From: Streptomyces sp. HmicA12
GTDB lineage: Bacteria; Actinomycetota; Actinomycetes; Streptomycetales; Streptomycetaceae
DNA length: 64,000 nucleotides
Assembly: GCF_000373565.1 (NCBI RefSeq)
Contig: NZ_KB891802.1
Location: 205,659-269,658, forward strand
Direction: 5' to 3'
Shown here: piece after piece, positions 29,522 to 38,500 of the stretch
Layout: every line of letters starts with the position of its first letter
Numbering within the stretch: the first letter of the stretch is position 1
Position numbers and translations under genes: made by a program
Notes under the pieces: model-generated
The model's input: the letters and a program-made list of their open reading frames with translations, nothing else
Databases searched by the model: none
Told to the model about the DNA's origin: nothing

Positions 29522-30523
29522 ATGACTGCTACCACTGGCTCCCGCCGCGTCCTGCTCGCCGCCCCCCGTGGCTACTGCGCCGGTGTGGACCGTGCCGTGA
29601 TCGCCGTCGAGAAGGCCCTGGAGCAGTACGGGGCCCCGGTCTACGTCCGCCACGAGATCGTGCACAACAAGTACGTCGTGCAGACCTTGGAGCGGAAGGG
29701 CGCCATCTTCGTCGAGCAGACGGAGGAGGTCCCCGAGGGCTCGATCGTGATGTTCTCCGCGCACGGCGTCGCACCGACCGTCCACGCGGAGGCCGAGCGC
29801 GGCAAGCTCGCCACCATCGACGCCACCTGTCCGCTCGTCACCAAGGTCCACAAGGAAGCGATCCGCTACGCCAACGACGACTTCGACATCCTCCTGATCG
29901 GCCACGAGGGCCACGAGGAGGTCATCGGCACGTCCGGTGAGGCGCCCGACCACATCACGCTCGTGGACGGCCCCGAGGACGTCGCCAAGGTCGAGGTCCG
30001 CGACCCGGACAAGGTCGTCTGGCTCTCCCAGACCACGCTCTCCGTCGACGAGACGATGGAGACCGTCGACGCCCTGAAGACCAAGTTCCCCGGGCTCGTC
30101 TCGCCGCCCAGCGACGACATCTGCTACGCCACGCAGAACCGTCAGCTCGCCGTGAAGCAGATGGGCGCCGAGTCCGACCTCGTCATCGTCGTCGGCTCGC
30201 GCAACTCCTCGAACTCCGTCCGTCTCGTCGAGGTCGCCAAGCTGGCCGGCGCGAAGGACGCGTACCTGGTGGACTTCGCGAGCGAGATCGACGAGGCCTG
30301 GCTGGAGGGCGTCACCACGGTCGGTGTCACCTCCGGTGCCTCCGTCCCGGACGTCCTCGTCGAGGAGGTCCTGGAGTACCTCTCGCAGCGCGGCTACGCG
30401 GACGTGGAGATCGTGAAGGCGGCCGAGGAGTCGATCACCTTCTCGCTGCCCAAGGAGCTCCGCCGCGACCTGCGCGCCGAGGCCGCGGCCCTGGTGCAGC
30501 GGGATTCCGTCTCCGAGAAGTGA
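29522..30523 (+). CDS. ispH: 4-hydroxy-3-methylbut-2-enyl diphosphate reductase
   Basis: 333 aa from ATG 29522 (MTATTG); ATG 29513 would add three residues. The three cluster cysteines lie in [11 protein letters not shown] (Cys19), [11 protein letters not shown] and [10 protein letters not shown], and the SAHG and [11 protein letters not shown] histidine motifs are present. It is the last MEP-pathway enzyme, making IPP and DMAPP from HMBPP with a [4Fe-4S] cluster. ppgK follows 30 nt downstream on the same strand and may share its transcript. Confidence 0.97.
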   Translation: MTATTGSRRVLLAAPRGYCAGVDRAVIAVEKALEQYGAPVYVRHEIVHNKYVVQTLERKGAIFVEQTEEVPEGSIVMFSAHGVAPTVHAEAERGKLATIDATCPLVTKVHKEAIRYANDDFDILLIGHEGHEEVIGTSGEAPDHITLVDGPEDVAKVEVRDPDKVVWLSQTTLSVDETMETVDALKTKFPGLVSPPSDDICYATQNRQLAVKQMGAESDLVIVVGSRNSSNSVRLVEVAKLAGAKDAYLVDFASEIDEAWLEGVTTVGVTSGASVPDVLVEEVLEYLSQRGYADVEIVKAAEESITFSLPKELRRDLRAEAAALVQRDSVSEK

Positions 30524-30553
30524 CCGTGCTGCTCCCGTCGTAACGTGGAGCAC

Positions 30554-31300
30554 ATGGAGATCTTCGGTGTGGACATCGGCGGATCAGGGATCAAGGGCGC
30601 TCCGGTCGACCTGGAGCGCGGCGATCTCTCCCAGGAGCGGTACAAGGTGCTGACCCCGCAACCGGCCACCCCCGACGCGGTGGCCGAGGGCGTCAAAGAG
30701 GTCGTCGGGCACTTCGACGTACGGCCGGAGCGGGTCGGCATCACGTTCCCCGGCGTCGTCACCGGCGGCGCCACCATCCGGACCGCCGCGAACGTGGACA
30801 AGAGCTGGATCGACGTCGACGCCCGCGCCCTGCTGACCGAGAAGCTCGACGGCCTCCCGGTGACGATCATGAACGACGCCGACGCCGCCGGGGTCGCCGA
30901 GATGGCCTTCGGCGCCGGCCGCGGCCGCAAGGGCACGGTCCTGCTGCTCACCTTCGGCACCGGCATCGGCAGCGCCCTGTTCGCCGACGGGATCCTGGTG
31001 CCCAACACCGAGCTGGGGCACCTGGAGCTCGGCGGGCACGACGCCGAGAAGCGGGCCTCCACCAAGGCGCGCGAGGACGAGGACCTCAGCTGGGAGCACT
31101 GGGCCAAGCGCGTCAGCAAGTACCTGGCCCACGTGGAGATGCTGTTCTCGCCCGAGCTGTTCGTCATCGGCGGCGGCGTCAGCCGCAAGGCGGACAAGTT
31201 CCTGCCGCTGATCAAGGGCGTCAAGGCCGAGATCGTCCCGGCCGAGCTGCAGAACAACGCGGGGATCGTGGGCGCGGCGATGTCCGCGTCCCGCACCTGA
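30554..31300 (+). CDS. ppgK: Polyphosphate glucokinase
   Basis: 248 aa from ATG 30554; a GTG nine nucleotides upstream is possible. It is a ROK-fold kinase with an N-terminal phosphate loop [32 protein letters not shown] and [16 protein letters not shown]. The [18 protein letters not shown] segment is typical of PpgK. It phosphorylates glucose using polyphosphate (and ATP). It follows ispH closely; the functional link is not obvious. Confidence 0.94.
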   Translation: MEIFGVDIGGSGIKGAPVDLERGDLSQERYKVLTPQPATPDAVAEGVKEVVGHFDVRPERVGITFPGVVTGGATIRTAANVDKSWIDVDARALLTEKLDGLPVTIMNDADAAGVAEMAFGAGRGRKGTVLLLTFGTGIGSALFADGILVPNTELGHLELGGHDAEKRASTKAREDEDLSWEHWAKRVSKYLAHVEMLFSPELFVIGGGVSRKADKFLPLIKGVKAEIVPAELQNNAGIVGAAMSASRT

Positions 31301-31312
31301 CCGTCCCGGGGT

Positions 31313-31942
31313 CTACGCCCGCCGCGGGCGCGGTGCCTTCCGCGTCTCGTCCCGCGGCCCGGGCTGCGTCGCCCGCCGCGCCGCCGCCTTGCGCGCCATC
31401 AGCCGCACCTTGCGTACGGTCACGATGACACCGGCGACGAGCGTGCCCCCGTACAGCCAGCCGGCGCCCGTCGCGAGCGTGGTCATCAGGCCCGCCATCG
31501 TCCCGGTGAACCCCTCGCCGCCGTCGGCGATGAACAGCGCGCCGAGGGCGAACGCGATCGGCACCGACACCGGTGCCGTCACCAGGTCGGCCTTCCGGAC
31601 CCAGCCCGCCGCGAGCCCGCTGACCAGCAGGAACAGCACGCCGTAGACGGCGACGGCGCCGCCGAGGAGGACCCGGTCGAGGAACCCGAGGACGACCATC
31701 GCGACGAGACAGAACAGCCCGCTGCCCAGGCCCGTCAGCCGCGGGTTCGGGAACCGGCGCAGAGCGCGCACCAGCGGCGGCACCGGCCGGCCCGCGCCGC
31801 CCGCCCGGTAGACGGTCGCGGACTCGGCGGGCAGGGCGGCGGCGTCCCGCTCGTCACCGCGGCCGCCCTGGGCCTGCGGGGGAAGCGCGGCCGGGCCGCG
31901 ACGGGGGCGGGATTGCGGGGGACGCGTCCTGTGTTGCTCCAC
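31313..31942 (-). CDS. DUF6542 membrane protein
   Basis: About 209 aa from GTG 31942. The start is uncertain: an ATG at 31981 is an alternative and neither has a clear ribosome site. A Pro/Arg/Gln-rich cytoplasmic N-terminus of about 65 residues leads into four hydrophobic segments ([40 protein letters not shown], a third with [13 protein letters not shown], a fourth with [13 protein letters not shown]). A strongly basic tail (RKAAARR) follows. This matches the actinobacterial DUF6542 arrangement; function unknown. It converges on ppgK and is divergent from ychF. Confidence 0.75.
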   Translation of the reverse strand: MEQHRTRPPQSRPRRGPAALPPQAQGGRGDERDAAALPAESATVYRAGGAGRPVPPLVRALRRFPNPRLTGLGSGLFCLVAMVVLGFLDRVLLGGAVAVYGVLFLLVSGLAAGWVRKADLVTAPVSVPIAFALGALFIADGGEGFTGTMAGLMTTLATGAGWLYGGTLVAGVIVTVRKVRLMARKAAARRATQPGPRDETRKAPRPRRA

Positions 31943-32003
31943 AGGCCCAACATAGGTGGGCTTATGTGCCCAATACGCCATGGGACACGCGGTTGGGCCA
32001 AGC

Positions 32004-32033
32004 TTGACTGTGGTTGGCTCGGGTGTTCGATAC
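32004..32033 (+). promoter_or_regulatory. Probable ychF promoter
   Basis: TTGACT (32004-32009) and CGATAC (32028-32033) are 18 nt apart, about 77 nt before the ychF GTG. This is a fair match to the vegetative sigma factor consensus. Confidence 0.4.
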
Positions 32034-32109
32034 GTCGCCGGGGCGGGTGCGGCAAGGCCGTAGACTGGTGGACTGCCCACACCTCTCCTCTTGTACGGGA
32101 AGTCGCAAC

Positions 32110-33198
<1,089 letters not shown>

Positions 33199-33220
33199 CG
33201 GCTGACCTGTCACCACGTCA

Positions 33221-33362
33221 CTGATCTGGCAAACATGCAGGTCGGATTGGGTCCGGCTCTTCGGAGTCGGACCCTTAGTTTTTTCCCGTGCTGGGATGGT
33301 GCTGGGATAGCTGACCCCTCGTCATCTGTCGTCATCCCTGGTCATCCGTGCCGTGCTGGGAT
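33221..33362. repeat. Long direct repeat, copy 1 (attachment-site-like)
   Basis: 142 bp matched by 35956-36096. The first 20 bases, CTGATCTGGCAAACATGCAG, are identical in both copies. A diverged hairpin section follows, then a 75-bp block (33288-33362) with 73 identities. It includes a terminator (33249-33284), pairs of GTGCTGGGAT decamers and three GTCATC hexamers at exact 10-bp spacing (33321, 33331, 33341). Core plus phased short repeats resembles tyrosine-integrase attachment sites, but no integrase gene is in the window. Confidence 0.8.
33249..33284 (+). terminator. Rho-independent terminator after ychF
   Basis: GGGTCCGGCTC and GAGTCGGACCC (one G-T wobble) enclose a TTCG tetraloop and are followed by TTAG and six T. 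The second repeat copy keeps the structure with compensating wobble pairs (35984-36018). Confidence 0.8.
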
Positions 33363-33398
33363 CGTGCTGGGATGGGATGTGGGCGCCCGTGCTGGGAT
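33288..33398. repeat. Array of GTGCTGGGAT decamers
   Basis: Five exact copies of GTGCTGGGAT start at 33288, 33299, 33353, 33364 and 33389; the first and second pairs are 11 bp apart. Three copies survive in the other long repeat (36022, 36033, 36087). They lie between ychF and the antitoxin gene and could be integrase arm sites or operator iterons for the toxin-antitoxin genes. Confidence 0.7.
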
Positions 33399-33479
33399 TT
33401 GTGCGAGCAGGGCGTTGGCCGAGCTGTGAAGGTAGTGCGGACGTGGCACTTTTCCTACTCGTTTGACACAATCGGGGGC

Positions 33480-33764
33480 ATGGCTGAGTCGACGTACAGC
33501 ATTGGGGAAGGCCCGGCGACGCGGGTGAGCCTGTCGCTGCCGGAGGGGACCGCGGAGGCGATCCGGGCGCGGGTGGGCAAGCGGGAGTTCTCCGCGTTCA
33601 TCGCCGAGGCGGTCGAGCGTGAGCTGCGCGGCCAGGTCCTGGACGAGTACCTGGCGGACTACGAGAGCCGCAAGGGGCCGGTCTCCGAGCCGGCCCGGCA
33701 GCGGGCGCGTCAGGTCTTCGATGAGGTGTTCGCCGAGGAGGCCGAGTGGCCCGCCGCAGGCTGA
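33480..33764 (+). CDS. RHH-type antitoxin of a VapBC-like pair
   Basis: 94 aa from ATG 33480, with GGGGG directly upstream. Residues 14-45 (ATRVSLSLPEGTAEAIRARVGKREFSAFIAEAV) form a ribbon-helix-helix DNA-binding domain. The acidic C-terminus (RQVFDEVFAEEAEWPAAG) would wrap the toxin. The toxin gene begins 19 nt before this gene ends, so the two are coupled. Autorepression through repeats upstream is expected of the family. A broken second copy of this gene lies at 36112-36305. Confidence 0.85.
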   Translation: MAESTYSIGEGPATRVSLSLPEGTAEAIRARVGKREFSAFIAEAVERELRGQVLDEYLADYESRKGPVSEPARQRARQVFDEVFAEEAEWPAAG

Positions 33765-34159
33765 GTCACGAGGGGACGCTGGTCCTCGACAGCGAGGGAT
33801 TCTCGAAGCTGCTCGCCGACGACGAGCAGGTGGTGGCTCTGATCGCTGAGGCGCGCTCGCGGGGCATGGAGGTCGTGATCAGTGCGCTCACCATTATCGA
33901 GGCCGTCCACGCCCGTACGAACAAGTCACGCCTGAACTGGGTGCTTTCCGGGCTGCGGGTCGTCTCGGTCGGTGACGAGGAGGCGAGGGCGGCCTCGAAG
34001 TTGCTGATGAACGCCGGTTTGCATGGGCACAAGTACGCGATCGATGCGGCGGTCGCCGAGGCCGCGCTGCGACAGCACCGCCCCGTGGTCATGCTGACTT
34101 CCGATATTGACGACATGGCCAAGCTGTGCGGCGAGCGGGTCCGGCTCGTTGCGGTGTGA
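33746..34159 (+). CDS. PIN-domain toxin (VapC-like)
   Basis: 137 aa from GTG 33746, overlapping the antitoxin gene by 19 nt. The acidic residues of a PIN nuclease are visible: Asp15 in LVLDSEGFSK, Glu52 in TIIEAVHAR, Asp100 in KYAIDAAVAE and Asp120/122 in LTSDIDD. It is predicted to cleave RNA when not bound by the antitoxin. The full acidic set suggests an intact, active toxin. The pair sits between two long direct repeats, consistent with arrival on a mobile element or a stabilising role there. Confidence 0.86.
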   Translation: MARRRLSHEGTLVLDSEGFSKLLADDEQVVALIAEARSRGMEVVISALTIIEAVHARTNKSRLNWVLSGLRVVSVGDEEARAASKLLMNAGLHGHKYAIDAAVAEAALRQHRPVVMLTSDIDDMAKLCGERVRLVAV

Positions 34160-34175
34160 TTTCCCTTGGTCCGGC

Positions 34176-35567
34176 TCAGTAGGAGCGGGGTCCGTAGGGG
34201 CTCCAGTGACCGAGGAATGGCTTGAGGTCGTCGCCGCTGGGTTTCGGCGGCGTGGGCAGTTTCGGCGCTGAGGCCGATTCGGTGAGGTTTTGGAGGTGCG
34301 CATCCGCGAACGCGAGCCACGCCTCGACCTCGGTCCGCTCCTGCCCGGGCGGAAGTGATGCGGCATGGACGCCTACTGCTGCGACGTATTCAGTCAGGCG
34401 ACTGGCCTGATACCAGGCATCTGCCTGTTCTCCGAGGTGTTTGACCCGGTAGGCGTGGGCGTAGGCGGCGTGGGCTTCCTGCATGGCGGCTTCCCAGCGC
34501 TTTTGCTGTACCTCTCTGGCTTGCTGGTCTGCAAGGCGTTTGCGTTCTGTGGCCTCGCCGCGGAGTCCGACCTCCTGCACGATCTCGGCGAGTTGTCCTT
34601 CCAGAGGCCGCTCGGGGAGATCTGCCCATTCGCTTGCACGGTGCGGGCTGCCGCCGCGGAGTATGAAGCGTAGGCGGCTGGAGGGGGTGTAGTCGAAGCG
34701 GGGGATACGCATCCATGAGTACTTCTTGGCGTCGGCGAGTTCCTTGTCTGTGGGGACGTGTTCGCTGCGGTCCTGTTCTTGGAGGACGAGGAATCCGACA
34801 CTTTCGCCTTGGGCGGTGATGGAGAAGTGCGGTGGTGCCTTGCGGCGCCGATGGGGCGGGGGCGCGCCTTGTGTGGTTCCGAGCGATGCCTTGTGGCCTT
34901 GGGCTGTGGTGGCGGCGATGAGGGTTTGGATGATGCGCAGGGCTCGGCCCTGGAGAGGTTTGGTCAGGCCCATGGGCTGCGGCTGCTTTTGGAGGGCGGC
35001 CACGACGGCATGGGGTTTGATGAGTCTGGCGGGCACAGGGAGCGGGGTGAGTTCCGCGAGGCGCCAGGCAGGGATGTCGACCAGCTTGATCTCGTAGCCG
35101 CGGTGGGTGCGGTATCCGTGGAGTTCCTGCGTGTGGGGGATCTTGCCGGACTTGCGGGCGGCGTTGACCCGTGACGCCCAATTCACCGCGTGCGGGCCGG
35201 ATTCGATGGGCTTGATGAGACAGCCGTCGTTCGCAACGGCCAGTTCATCGAGTAGCTGGTCCGCGTAGTTCGCAAGGGCCTTCGGCACGGCTCGGGGGCG
35301 CGGCGGTGCCGGTTCTCGGGCGGGGCGCTCCGGCGGCCGGGTGCTCTGCTCCACGGGGCGGATGCCGCGTTCGATGAGATGCTGCCGCCCCTTCTCGGTG
35401 AGGTGGGCGCTCCAATGCCCGCGGCGTTTGGTGACCTTGATGAGCCCTCGGTTCTGCAGGGCTTGTCCGCTGGTCTTGTACGTGCTGTCTGGCCAGACTC
35501 CGTCGGGACACCCCTGGCCCACCCAGCCGAGCACGGCCTGCTGCCGCTTGTTGAGGTTCTGTTCCAT
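34176..35567 (-). CDS. Uncharacterised 463-aa protein with N-terminal winged-helix-like region
   Basis: 463 aa, not recognised. The first ~75 residues (LNKRQQAVLGWVGQGCPDG...LTEKGRQHLIERGI) look like a winged-helix module of the 'last segment is basic' type. A Pro/Arg linker (75-95) and a middle alpha/beta region follow, in which HGYRTHRGYEIKLVDIPAWRLAELTPLP is distinctive. Then comes a Gln/Arg/Glu-rich helical stretch (about 335-385, probably coiled coil) and a Pro-rich tail. It ends 16 nt from the convergent toxin gene. Codon use is less GC3-biased than in the core genes, suggesting acquisition. No function is assigned. Confidence 0.65.
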   Translation of the reverse strand: MEQNLNKRQQAVLGWVGQGCPDGVWPDSTYKTSGQALQNRGLIKVTKRRGHWSAHLTEKGRQHLIERGIRPVEQSTRPPERPAREPAPPRPRAVPKALANYADQLLDELAVANDGCLIKPIESGPHAVNWASRVNAARKSGKIPHTQELHGYRTHRGYEIKLVDIPAWRLAELTPLPVPARLIKPHAVVAALQKQPQPMGLTKPLQGRALRIIQTLIAATTAQGHKASLGTTQGAPPPHRRRKAPPHFSITAQGESVGFLVLQEQDRSEHVPTDKELADAKKYSWMRIPRFDYTPSSRLRFILRGGSPHRASEWADLPERPLEGQLAEIVQEVGLRGEATERKRLADQQAREVQQKRWEAAMQEAHAAYAHAYRVKHLGEQADAWYQASRLTEYVAAVGVHAASLPPGQERTEVEAWLAFADAHLQNLTESASAPKLPTPPKPSGDDLKPFLGHWSPYGPRSY

Positions 35568-35706
35568 GTAGCCTCCCGCCGTTCCCTGGGTGCCCTGACC
35601 CCGGAGACGATGCCCGCTGCCCTTGCGGGAATTCTGGGCTGTTGAAAGGACTCCTCGTTCGGATGAGAGATATAGAGGGCGTGTTTACGGCGAGAGTCCC
35701 GGGCGG

Positions 35707-35967
35707 CTACGCAGCCTCGTCGCGCATGGCGGACTGGGCCGACTCGCTTTCGATGCCGATGACTTCGATGGTCACGCCGCGAGCGGCGAGGGCCTTCGCG
35801 GTCTGGGCCAGGGTGATGGCGGAGAACGGGAAGAGGGAGTCCGGCGTGAGCTTGGCTCCGTCCTTCAGAAGGATCGCGAAGACGACGCGGCGCGGGGTGA
35901 AGTCCTCGGGGATGCTGCGGGCCGGATCGCTGTTCACGTGTACGGACCGGGCGAACTGATCTGGCAA
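35707..35967 (-). pseudogene. 5'-truncated remnant, C-terminus of a DUF6119/TIGR04141-like protein
   Basis: About 80 codons remain with no normal start (TTG 35967 or internal GTGs only). The segment PRRVVFAILLKDGAKLTPDS followed by LFPFSAITLAQTAKALAARG resembles, from memory, the C-terminal end of the sporadically distributed TIGR04141 (DUF6119) proteins, which occur in defence contexts; I could not check this. Reading upstream, the frame enters the second long repeat at 35956-35975, so the gene was cut at the repeat boundary. Confidence 0.45.
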
Positions 35968-36096
35968 ACATGCAGTTCAGGCAGGGTTCGACTCTTCGGG
36001 GTCGGGCCCTTGTTTTTTCCCGTGCTGGGATGGTGCTGGGATAGCTGACCCCTCGTCACCTGTCGTCATCCCTGGTCATCCGTACCGTGCTGGGAT
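35956..36096. repeat. Long direct repeat, copy 2 (attachment-site-like)
   Basis: 141 bp matching 33221-33362. The shared core CTGATCTGGCAAACATGCAG is here flanked by GAACTG and CAGTTC-type complementarity. The hairpin at 35984-36009 and its T-run (36013-36018) are kept, and the block 36022-36096 differs from copy 1 at two positions only. After it, homology to copy 1 resumes inside the broken antitoxin copy. It marks the left edge of the BREX island. Confidence 0.8.
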
Positions 36097-36111
36097 GAGG
36101 GCGCGCCCGCG

Positions 36112-36305
36112 TGAGTGGGAAAGCGGGACGTTGCCCGAGTCATCGCCGCGGCAGTCGAGCGCGAGCTGTGCGGGCAGGTCTTTGACGGGTACCTGGCGGA
36201 CGAGGGGGACCGCAGAGGACTTGCCTCCGAGCCGGTTCGTCAGCGGGCGCGGCAGGGTCTGTGAGGGGGGATCGCCGAGGAGGCTGAGTCATGAAGGAAC
36301 GCAGG
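36112..36305 (+). pseudogene. Degenerate second copy of the RHH antitoxin gene
   Basis: From AAGCGGGA at 36121 to the CTGAGTCA at 36284-36291 the DNA parallels 33579-33772 of the intact antitoxin and the start of the toxin. It has many substitutions, an in-frame stop and a ~19-nt deletion before CTGAGTCA. The segment encoding the DNA-binding N-terminus is missing: homology jumps from the repeat straight to the middle of the gene. It is therefore non-functional and shows the repeat and antitoxin were duplicated together. Confidence 0.72.
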
Positions 36306-36325
36306 GTTCCCGCCTCGGCCCTCGT

Positions 36326-38500
36326 TCAACTTCCGGATTGCAGAGTCAGAAACCGGACCGGTGCATTTAGTGTCAGATGGGCCCCTGGCTCGTCGACGGT
36401 GCGCGCAGCAAGTGTTGCTTCGGCCAGCCTGGCGGGGAGGGCGTCGGCGAACTTCAGTCCGCGTACCGCTTGACTGTCAACATCGGGCAAACACAGTCCT
36501 TCGCGTGCCTGGGTGATAGCAGCAGCCCAGGCTTTGGGTGTGATGTCGTCCCGCAGCCTGATCCAGTGGGCGTGGGCTCTCCGATGGGGCGATACTGCGG
36601 GCGCCAGGGTTGCGGCGAGAGTCGCGTTGGCGCGCTGCCCGGCCCAGGTCCACCAGCGGATGTCTCCACCGGGGCGGCGGGCAATGACGCTGCCCCCTGG
36701 GTGCACCGTGTCGAGATGTGCCTCACGGGCTTCACCGAGGCGGGCCGTGGCCCGTGAGGTGAGGCGCACGGGTGGGTCCTCGCCGAGGAGGATGTCACGC
36801 GCGGCTCGCGCCAGCTCGTACGACAGGATGCGCTCGGCGCCGAAGCCGCTCCACCGGGCGCGTCCGCCGTCGTCGACCGGAGTGACGAAGCAGCGGCGGC
36901 GGCTGAAATCGATGTGGGTGACCTGCCAGCTGCGTCCCGCCAGTAGGAGCCTGCGCGGCCCTTGGACCTCCTCGGTGAGCAGGTCGGGGTCGGTTCTGCC
37001 GATCTCGGTGCGGCCGTTGAGCACGGTGAACTCGGGCGGGGCGGTGAAGACCGCTGTCAGGTTCATGAAATGACGGTGGCCGTAGCGATGTTCGGCCTCG
37101 GGGCCAATGAACAGCATGCCTGAGTCCTGGTCGAGGTAGCCCTGTTCGACCAGGTGCCGCACGACAGGTGCGGCGCTGGGACCGAAGGGTCCGATGCCGC
37201 CCCACCATTGCTGCCACAGGTTTTCGCCGACTCGGTGCTCCTGAAGGCACAGGGCGAGCAGTTGCTGGGCAACGAGGTGGCGGGGTTCGGGAGGAGGCGT
37301 GACCGGTTCCACCCAGCCGCGCGCCCATTGCAGCAGGAGCGCTGCGGATGCGAGGAGTCCTTCGTCGTCCAGAGCGAGGAAGAGACAGTTGCGGCTGGTG
37401 CCGGTGCGTCGTCCGGTGCGGCCGATCCGTTGGAGGAAGGCGGCGACGGTTCGGGGCGCGTCGAGCTGGATGACGCGGTCGAGGTCACCCACGTCAATGC
37501 CGAGCTCCAAGGTGCTGGTGGACACGATCACACAGTCGCGGGCCTCTGCGAACGCCGCCTCGGCCCGGCGGCGCTCGTCCACCGAGAGCGAGGCGTGGGA
37601 GAGGAAAGTGGTGACTCCTCGCAGGCGAAGCTGCTCGCCCAACTCTTCTACGGCACGGCGGCTTTCGCAGAAGACAAGCCGCTTCTCGCCTCGGTGGAGG
37701 GACGAAATGACGAGCGCTGCGTTGGCGACGGAGCCTACGTAGTCGAGTTCGATGTCGCCGGCGGGAGGGATCGCGGTCGTCGAGGGAGCCGGCAGCTGGG
37801 CCTGGGGCGCGATGACCTGACCGACGCGCGTGCCGTGTCCTGAACCTTGTAGCCAGTCGAGAAGTTCAGCGGGGTTTCCGACGGTCGCGGACAGGCCGAC
37901 CCGTTGGAGTGGGCGGCCTGCGATGCGCTGCAGGCGTTCCAGGACAGCCAGCAGGTGCCAACCCCGGTCGTCACCAGCGAAGGCATGTACCTCGTCGATG
38001 ATGATCGAGTGCAGACCGCTGAAGAAGGAGCGGTGATCGACGTGACTGCTGACCAGCATCGACTCAAGGGATTCGGGTGTGGTCAGCAGGATATCGGGGC
38101 GTTGGATCAGAAGTCGGCGGCGGCGTGTGGTGGTGATGTCTCCGTGCCACAGACCGGTGCTACGGCCCAGCCAACCCGCGTACGCCTCCAGCCTGGGATG
38201 GAGGTTGTTGAGAAGCGCCTTCAGAGGGCACACGTACAGGACGCTCGTGCCCTTCCAGCCGCTGAGGTTCATGCGGCTCAGCAAAGGGAAGACGGAGGCT
38301 TCGGTCTTGCCGCCCGCGGTGGGGGCGAGCAAGACGGCATCCTGACCCGCGAGGAGTGGCGCGACGGCCTCTTCCTGAAGCGGGCGCAGGGCAGGCCAGC
38401 CAAGGCTGTTGACGATGTGATGCTGGAGTACGGGGTCCAGTAGGTCGAACGAGTCAGGGGCGTCCCATGCTCCTGCGCCTTCGGACGGACGGTGCGTCAC
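36326..38500 (-). CDS. brxHI: BREX type 2 Lhr-like helicase BrxHI
   Basis: 724 aa. It is a superfamily 2 helicase with motif I APTAGGKT (59-66), motif II DEVH (169-172), SAT (204-206) and motif VI QRIGRTGRR (357-365), followed by an Lhr-type C-terminal region. It is the last gene of the pglY-pglZ-brxD-brxHI run, overlapping the brxD stop by 4 nt. In type 2 BREX this Lhr-like helicase is part of the six-gene set; its exact role in phage exclusion is not settled. All helicase motifs look intact. Confidence 0.92.
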   Translation of the reverse strand: MTHRPSEGAGAWDAPDSFDLLDPVLQHHIVNSLGWPALRPLQEEAVAPLLAGQDAVLLAPTAGGKTEASVFPLLSRMNLSGWKGTSVLYVCPLKALLNNLHPRLEAYAGWLGRSTGLWHGDITTTRRRRLLIQRPDILLTTPESLESMLVSSHVDHRSFFSGLHSIIIDEVHAFAGDDRGWHLLAVLERLQRIAGRPLQRVGLSATVGNPAELLDWLQGSGHGTRVGQVIAPQAQLPAPSTTAIPPAGDIELDYVGSVANAALVISSLHRGEKRLVFCESRRAVEELGEQLRLRGVTTFLSHASLSVDERRRAEAAFAEARDCVIVSTSTLELGIDVGDLDRVIQLDAPRTVAAFLQRIGRTGRRTGTSRNCLFLALDDEGLLASAALLLQWARGWVEPVTPPPEPRHLVAQQLLALCLQEHRVGENLWQQWWGGIGPFGPSAAPVVRHLVEQGYLDQDSGMLFIGPEAEHRYGHRHFMNLTAVFTAPPEFTVLNGRTEIGRTDPDLLTEEVQGPRRLLLAGRSWQVTHIDFSRRRCFVTPVDDGGRARWSGFGAERILSYELARAARDILLGEDPPVRLTSRATARLGEAREAHLDTVHPGGSVIARRPGGDIRWWTWAGQRANATLAATLAPAVSPHRRAHAHWIRLRDDITPKAWAAAITQAREGLCLPDVDSQAVRGLKFADALPARLAEATLAARTVDEPGAHLTLNAPVRFLTLQSGS

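Noticed and set aside
33288..33398. CRISPR-like array from the GTGCTGGGAT repeats
   Set aside because: Repeats are 10 bp with 1-44-bp irregular gaps and no unique spacers; no cas genes are present.
35183..35971. 262-codon minus-strand frame over the 463-aa gene and the remnant
   Set aside because: Frame-shifted Arg/Pro/Ser-rich shadow; the 463-aa frame has the better start and composition.
35976..36010. tRNA-like T-arm (GGGTTCGACTC) in the second long repeat
   Set aside because: The flanking bases cannot form an acceptor or anticodon stem; it is one arm of a terminator hairpin that also occurs in copy 1.
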